DNA of 64,000 nucleotides from Chrysogorgia sp. JL179-B06 (taxonomy: Eukaryota > Cnidaria > Anthozoa > Scleralcyonacea > Chrysogorgiidae): assembly GCA_035772405.1 (NCBI GenBank), contig JAYKKM010000147.1, positions 2,014,501-2,078,500 on the forward strand, read 5' to 3'. The stretch's first letter is position 1, and every line of letters starts with the position of its first letter. The notes under the pieces are model-generated. The model worked only from the letters and a program-made list of their open reading frames with translations. It searched no databases and had not been told where the DNA came from. The translations under genes were made by a program, and so were the position numbers. Shown here one piece after another: positions 58,614 to 64,000 of this stretch.

Positions 58614-59753
58614 ATGCTCTACGTTTGTTTGACTTTCTTTTATCTAAAACCCGTTTTTTTCAGTCATATTACTTTTATTAGTCGTTGTTTATATCGGGGG
58701 GTCATTCCCTACGGTTTTAGATCCTCTTTTGATTTATTGTCTTTTAATCTTCCCGCTATCGATCGTCATTATTCCCATCACATATCAGCGGCTTGTTCGA
58801 GTCATTCCCGTCGTTTGATGCGTATCACTATTAAATCTATGGCCAGTAATTTACAACATACTGATGACGACATCTCAGGATGTAAGTCCTCTCTCTCCCA
58901 GGTCTGCCCACCTATTTTGTTTACCGCTATCGTTCAACAAATTCGCATGCTAAATTCCAGACTCTATGTTTTTCTTAAAGATGTTAAGGCGTCCAAATTG
59001 GCCAAATTACTGGGTCCTTCCCCGAATCCCTCCCAAAGCACTAGTTCCTGTAACGAAGTCACTCGTCTAGTTTTCACTATTCCCTCTGATTTGCCATTAT
59101 CTGACCCCGAGAGATCTGTTCTTGCGAAAGGTCTCAAGTTTGTTCCCAACTCCGGGCCCATCGATCTATTTTCAGTTAAAGAGGATACCGAATCTTTCTT
59201 CCGCCGCATGCGCCTCAAAGCCTTTTTTCATGATAAGCCTACTTTCAATACCAATAAGGATATTTTCGAAGAACTCAACCCCAAGAAGTCGTCTTGGTCT
59301 CCATCCGAAGGCGATTTTTCTTCCCTTGATCTTTTCGTAAGACAATGCCGCCATGACATTGATAAATTGCACCCTCCGCGCAGAAAACAAGTTCATAACC
59401 TTAACAAAGAAGAGCTTCTAGCTTTGAATTCATTACGATGCCGAAATGACGTTGTCATAAAACCTGCGGACAAAGGTGGCGCTGTAGTTATCTGGAGAGC
59501 GCACTTGTATCGACAAGAGGCTCTTCGTCAACTCAGCGACACCATCTTTTATACTAAGTTGAATTCCGATCCCACTCAATCTCACCAAAAATCCGTCAAA
59601 ACTACCATCAAGAATTTCATCCAAGCCGGTGAATTGCCTGCCTCTGCATCTAACCTTATATTAACAACCCCCAGAACGCCTGTCATATATTTCCTACCTA
59701 AAATTCATAAACCTAACAATCCTGGCAGGCCGATTGTTTCCGCTTGTATATAA
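58614..59753 (+). pseudogene. PLE protein, N-terminal part
   Basis: The frame to 59753 carries the N-terminal region (RCLYRGVIPYGFRSSFD, ACSSHSRRLMRITIKS), LSDPERSVLAKGLKFVPNSG, NKEELLALNSLRCRNDVVIK, PADKGGAVVIWRAHLYRQEA and the RT finger YFLPKIHKPNNPGRPIVSAC. It then stops because about 5 extra bases (around 59748-59752, TATAA-like) shift the frame relative to the 13-15 kb copy. The first ATG at 58614 lies inside a likely intron, so it need not be the real start. Confidence 0.85.
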
Positions 59754-59759
59754 GTTGCC

Positions 59760-61261
59760 CCACCGAGCTTTTTTCCAGTTTTCTAGACAACGTTATGTAT
59801 CCTTTAGTTAAGAAGTTGCCTTCTTATATCAAAGATACTAAACATGCCTTGCAAATTTTCGACCAGTTACGTTTCAGTAGTTCCGATAAATTTATTTTCA
59901 CGATGGACGTCAAGTCCTTATACACCGTCATTCCCCATTGTGATGGCCTTGAAGTTCTGAAGTTTTTCCTTGATCAGCGCACTAATTTAGAACCCTCCAC
60001 AACCACGTTACTCCGCTTAGCAGAACTAGTGCTTACCCTTAACATTTTTTCGTTTGATGGTGAACATTATCAACAAATAAGTGGTGTTGCGATGGGCACC
60101 AAAATGGGTCCAAGTTATGCTAACTTATTTGTTGGTTATGTTGAAAAACAGATCCCCGAACAATACACGGGTCCCTTGCCTGATTTCTTCGGCAGATTTA
60201 TCGATGAGTGTTTAGGAACGGCGTCGTGTTCAAGTGTCCTTTTAGAGCGGTTCATCAACTTTGTTGATGATTTTCATCCTGCTCTGAAGTTCACGTGGGA
60301 AATCAGCGAGACCGCTGTGTCGTTCCTTGATATTTTAATTTCGATTAATGGTGATTCGCTGAAAACGTCGGTCTCGTACAAGCCTACTGACTCCCATAGT
60401 TATCTTCTATTTTCATCCTCTCATCCCAACCACACTAAGCAATCCATGCCTTACTCTCAATTCTTGCGTCTTCGCCGCTTATGTAGCGACGACCAAGATT
60501 TTCAAGCCAAATCAATGGAAATGAGATCTTTTTTTGTCCAACGTGGTTACCCTACCAACCTTTTAGACCTCGCCGTTCAGAAAGCTTTTCTCGTCCCCCG
60601 TTTAGACGCCCTTGAACCATCTTTGGAACGAGTTTTAAACAATAAAATTCCTTTAGTTCTAACATTTCATCCTTTCAATTTTAAAGTTAAAAATATTATT
60701 AATCGGAATTTTCACATTTTACAAAATGATCCTGAGACGTCAGCCATTTTCACCGACAACCCTTTGGTATCTTTTCGCCGTAATAAAAACATTCGTGACT
60801 CCTTAGTACAGATTGCCCTTAAACAAAATACCTCGGCACCAGCGGGAACATTTTCTTGCGGCCGTTCCCGCTGTAACACATGCCCTTTTCTCAATCCCAC
60901 TACAGTTATTACTGCCCCCAAATTCGACCACACAATCCGTCATGCTTTTTCATGCACGTCCACCAACATAATTTATTGCATTTCTTGCGATAAATGCCCT
61001 AAAATCTACATCGGTGAAACTGGGCGACGCCTTTCAGACAGGTTTGCTGAACATCTTTGTTCCGTGAGGATCAATGATGGTGACAAACCTGTAGCCCACC
61101 ATTTCAACAGCTCCAACCATTTGGTTTCAGACATGAAAGTCTGTGCCATCCTTCCCATTTCCGGTGGTAACGCTAACCGCAAGCGGCAAGAGAAGCGTCT
61201 CATTTTTAAACTTGGCACCACATATCCTCTTGGTCTTAACGAACGTTTTTCTTTTATTTAA
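59760..61261 (+). pseudogene. PLE RT / GIY-YIG, C-terminal part
   Basis: It continues in another frame: TELFSSFLDNVMYPLVKKLP, SLYTVIPH, GVAMGTKMGPSYANLFVGYV, then FGRFIDECLG in place of FIDD, so the second catalytic aspartate is Glu. The GIY-YIG is complete (IIYCISCDKCPKIYIGETGR, RLSDRFAEH). The stop at 61261 gives the same C-terminus as the other copies (GLNERFSFI). Confidence 0.88.
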
Positions 61262-61414
61262 TTTCTTAATGTTTTTTGTTATATTAGTTTGCTTGGAACT
61301 TTTTATTATTAGCTTATGCACTTTCCTTCCTTTTCAAGTCTTTGTTTCTATTATTATCGCCTAATCCCCTTGAATATTGGACCTGTCATTTCTCCCACCC
61401 CCTCAGTCTGCTTA

Positions 61415-61596
61415 AGGTACGTTTACACACTACGATTAATCGGCCCGATTTCTGGTTTAGCTTGATGTTAAGTAACGAGAGACAGGAATACGACCAAGGT
61501 AAATGAGCCCACGGGACACTCCGCTGACTGTTTCTCCACTTAACATCCAGCTAAACCAGAAATCGGGCCGATTAATCGTTGTGTGTAAACGTACCT
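61415..61596. mobile_element. Harbinger-type MITE in PLE 3' UTR
   Basis: A 182-bp insert with about 60-bp TIRs (AGGTACGTTTACACACTACG... and inverse). TTA stands on both sides (61412-61414, 61597-61599). The empty site is seen at 58216 (CTGCTTATTGATCGAC), which confirms the insertion and its 3-bp duplication. Confidence 0.88.
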
Positions 61597-61829
61597 TTAC
61601 TGATCGACTTTAAAAATAGCAAATGATTTAACTTTTCCCATCTCATCAATTATTAGTTAGTTTATTTCCCGTGCATTTGATTGGCTACTTTCTACCTGTG
61701 ACACCCTTTTGGCATATATATAAGCCCTATTTATTTTATTTCATCTCGTCTTACTCTGATGAAGGGCTCCGCTCGAAACGTCAGTATCTCGTCACTAAAT
61801 TATTGGCAGTTTACCACCTTTTCACTTTG

Positions 61830-61831
<2 letters not shown>

Positions 61832-61923
<92 letters not shown>

Positions 61924-62185
61924 TTATATAAAATGTAGTAAAACGGCTCAACAGATTTAACTAGTGATATTTATTACTATTTGGTTTCGTACCACGAGAT
62001 GTGGCACTAGGCTTTTATATAGGCTTTTTTATATAGGCTTTTTTTATCTGAAGAATGGCACATCTCGTGGTATGAAACTAAATACTAATAAATATGCCTA
62101 GTCAAATTTGTTGAGTCGTTTTATCTTCATTTAATTTTGCTCTGGATATATCCATTGAGCAGCTCTGCCAAATGTTATTATAGTC
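61832..62185. mobile_element. (TA)n-bounded palindrome, decayed hammerhead unit
   Basis: A TA run (61832-61928), then GATTTAACTAGTGATATTTA TTACTA..., and an inverted pair: TTTGGTTTCGTACCACGAGATGTG-type arms (about 61960-62012, 62055-62100). The inverse of GAGTGCTCAATGGA...CCAGAGCA follows at 62137-62160. The right arm has CTGAAGA (62048-62054) and GAAAC (62074-62078) with partial stems. The stem III C-G pair is broken, so it is probably inactive. Confidence 0.6.
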
Positions 62186-62200
62186 TACTCAACTTATATT

Positions 62201-62389
62201 TAACAAATAGATTCCATTTTGCCGTTGTCTGTTCAGTTATAGATGCACAGATGACGTCAGAACGTGGTAAGAACAAAAAAGTGGCCCACGAGACGCAGTC
62301 GAGTGGGTCACTGATGCTCTTACCACGTTCTGACGTCCTCTGTGCATCTATAACTGAACAGACAACGGCAAAATGGAATCTATTTGTTT
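62201..62389. mobile_element. Foldback MITE with about 75-bp TIRs
   Basis: AACAAATAGATTCCATTTTG ... CAGAACGTGGTAAGA and its inverse flank a 40-bp spacer. There is almost no arm divergence. Frames on both strands that start at these arms give the same peptide and are not genes. Confidence 0.8.
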
Positions 62390-62577
62390 TATACAATAAA
62401 AATTGAAAACAAACCATTCAAAAGGCTTATTAGCTCTTTGCCACTTTCTGGGGCATGAAAAAAGATAAAAGCAGTCGGCTGACGTGATATGGCGTGAGCT
62501 GACGTGATCCGTGCATCTGTCCTTTAATAGATCATGGGCAACAACCAATGAGAACGCGCGTAGTAAACAGGTTATTG

Positions 62578-62609
<32 letters not shown>

Positions 62610-62762
62610 CAGTAGCGAAGTTGGCCATAGCAACTAGTCATGCTATGCAAATTATGAAACGATTTACATATTCAGATCTTTAGAAATGTATTGTTTTCAA
62701 AATATGCAGATGTTTACAAATTAGCATAGCATGACCAGTTCCTAAGGCCAGCTTCGCCACTG
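62610..62762. mobile_element. Tc1/mariner-type MITE inserted in (TA)n
   Basis: CAGTAGCGAAGTTGGCCATA ... and inverse ...GGCCAGCTTCGCCACTG, 153 bp, sitting in a TA microsatellite. The CAGT start and TA flanks suggest the mariner group, though TA duplication cannot be distinguished from the repeat itself. Confidence 0.65.
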
Positions 62763-62818
62763 TATATATATATATATCTATATGTGTATCATATCTTACC
62801 TCCTTCTATCCTTTTCAG

Positions 62819-62860
62819 GCCTTGCGAGCGGTCCTAGCTGCCAGGGAGTACTTGACACTG
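62819..62860 (+). CDS. Possible small host exon before EGF domain 3
   Basis: A strong acceptor (CTCCTTCTATCCTTTTCAG) precedes 42 nt that would be phase 1 to 1 (GLASGPSCQGVLDT), with a weak donor (GTTTCA). The next intron would then be only 41 nt, which is short for an animal. It may be a true mini-exon, a decoy, or part of an alternative splice. Confidence 0.3.
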
Positions 62861-62901
62861 GTTTCAGTGGTTTATTAATTATTGTTTCTATCTTGATTAA
62901 G

Positions 62902-63018
62902 TGAACCCATGTTATCAAAACTCGCGTTGTCTAAATGGCGCCAGTTGCGTAGGATCTGTCAGCGGTTATTTCGGATGCTGGTGCCTACCCATCAACGTTG
63001 GAAGCTACTGTGAACTAG
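62902..63018 (+). CDS. Host gene exon: EGF-like domain 3
   Basis: A 117-nt exon, phase 1 to 1, the same length as EGF domain 2, with donor GTATTG as in EGF domain 1. It encodes VNPCYQNSRCLNGASCVGSV ... GCWCLPINVGSYCEL with six cysteines in EGF spacing. The acceptor (TTCTATCTTGATTAAG) is modest. The open phase 1 donor means further exons lie beyond the window. Confidence 0.8.
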
Positions 63019-63314
63019 GTATTGTTGAAAATCTATATTATAACATATGTTTAATGTAACGTTGCTTTTGATTGGCTGTTGTGCGTATTTCAGGCGACGG
63101 AGCGCGGGAATTTCAAGTGACCAATCAGAAACGTTTAAAATGTTCGGCTTTCTTAAGGAGAAAGTTATTTGTAATCAACGATATAATTGTGTGCCTTATA
63201 ATAGGTCATAAATGAAATGGTACATGATTTGGCGTGCTTCATGGAGTTATGGTACATTTGGGAAGTGCGAAGAGCGAGGGACACTCCTCCACCAAAACAA
63301 GTGTTGCTTAAATA

Positions 63315-63870
63315 AGAGCTCGAAATAACGGAGGGTCAGCGGTCACTGACCGCTGATTTTCATGATTTGATCGCCAGAAATCAGTCACGACATGTCAGCA
63401 TGACCGATCAAATTATTTTGGCCAAATTATTTCTACCAGTGAACTCATTTTCTTTTATCTTACAAACGTTGTTTATATCATTAAGTTATATGTACTAAAG
63501 TCAGTAAATGGCTTTAAAAGGATGCGCCTTGAAAAGGTCGCTTAGTTATATTGGTTAAACAAAGAAATAAGAACTTGAAAATTATATTTAATTTGAGACC
63601 AAGTTGTCGCACCGGGGGTCGTCTTGAACTTTAAACAAAAGCCCTGGGATGGAAGTTGCTGTCAAAATGACTGCAGCAGAAGTGACGATCGAACGCCCAT
63701 GGCCTTGTGTTCTGATACAAAGTTATAGAAAGAAAGAAGATTTTTGGTTCTACAGTAATGTACAAATTATAAAAAAATAGTTGATCGTCCAAATTTTAGA
63801 TCTGACCGCCTGAATTCACGTCTGACCGGTCATGCTGACCCCCAACTGGGCCAAAATTATTTCGAGCTCT
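63315..63870. mobile_element. TIR element, hAT-like ends
   Basis: AGAGCTCGAAATAA at 63315 is inverted as TTATTTCGAGCTCT ending at 63870, with GGTCAGC/GCTGACC and GACCGGTCA-type inner inverted words. The eight flanking bases CTTAAATA and GTTAAATG agree at six positions, suggesting a mutated 8-bp target duplication of hAT type. There is no coding frame. Confidence 0.5.
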
Positions 63871-64000
63871 GTTAAATGAAAGTTTTTTGTCGCCTTGCGT
63901 GAGAATGGGTATTAGTTTTCTTCTAATCTTTTTAGTTTTAGAGAAATGTTGCTTTGTATATAAAGGCCAAACAAATAATACCTGGGTTTCCTATTTCATG

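Larger units (their letters stand above)
58470..61830 (+). mobile_element. Penelope-like element, lineage 1, near full length
   Basis: 5' region with a possible intron (58576-58664), a two-piece protein frame, a 3' UTR carrying a Harbinger MITE, and a terminal segment ending at (TA)n. It is the most complete PLE in the window but is disabled by a short insertion in the RT and by an altered catalytic residue. Confidence 0.88.

Noticed and set aside
62137..62650. Three short frames near 62.2-62.6 kb
   Set aside because: Two are the same peptide read from the two arms of a foldback MITE; the third is TA-repeat translation.
62861..62901. Reading through from 62819 into EGF domain 3 as one exon
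   Set aside because: The frame from the 62819 acceptor meets a TGA at 62902, so a single exon is impossible; EGF domain 3 needs its own acceptor.

Overview
This is animal nuclear DNA, most likely from a cnidarian. It is AT-rich, full of (TA)n tracts and very dense in transposons. It combines Penelope-like elements (PLEs), CR1-type LINEs and a Polinton/adintovirus-like gene block with an EGF/discoidin host gene. The phylum is an inference from this mix and was not tested by any search.

One host gene appears to run on the + strand through almost the whole window. I place ten small exons that agree in splice phase and order: a two-exon signal peptide (5776-5835, 6575-6608), a Thr-rich linker exon (9153-9206, with an identical copy at 11880-11933), an EGF-like exon (19252-19359), two F5/8 type C (discoidin) domains each split into two exons (32064-32398 + 32775-32916; 46960-47267 + 52891-53035), and two more EGF exons (53167-53283, 62902-63018). 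About 1.4 kb of coding sequence is spread over about 57 kb, and the gene probably continues past the right edge. The product would be a secreted or cell-surface EGF/discoidin adhesion protein.

Almost everything else is mobile DNA in its introns and flanks. 1-5500: a TIR element, a hAT transposase fossil, LINE scraps and a palindrome with a hammerhead-ribozyme candidate. 7.7-12.4 kb: a 1.6-kb duplication carrying the linker exon, foldback elements and a 185-bp tandem repeat. 12.8-14.9 kb: a 5'-truncated PLE. 16.6-20.8 kb: TIR ends, microsatellites and a PLE scrap. 21-23 kb: long (TA)n tracts with palindromic hammerhead units and a tRNA-bearing repeat in tandem. 23.2-24.6 kb: a second PLE lineage. 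25.0-30.8 kb: six compact minus-strand genes of a Polinton-like virus-derived element (packaging ATPase, probable capsid proteins, chromodomain integrase). 33.8-36.1 kb: a TA-flanked DNA transposon with nested elements. 37.9-38.5 kb: a gag remnant. 40.8-46.2 kb: two broken LINEs, a protease scrap and a degenerate PLE. 49.6-51.0 kb: a 24-bp minisatellite. 53.7-57.0 kb: more tRNA-bearing repeats, one split by a Harbinger element. 57.4-61.8 kb: a PLE in its typical tandem and inverted arrangement. 61.9-63.9 kb: small TIR elements.

The most interesting signals are the self-cleaving hammerhead candidates in (TA)n-bounded palindromes (retrozyme-like units probably tied to PLEs), the tRNA-containing tandem/inverted repeat, the Polinton gene block whose start codons are almost fused to TATA-like boxes, and the recent duplication of a phase-symmetric exon.
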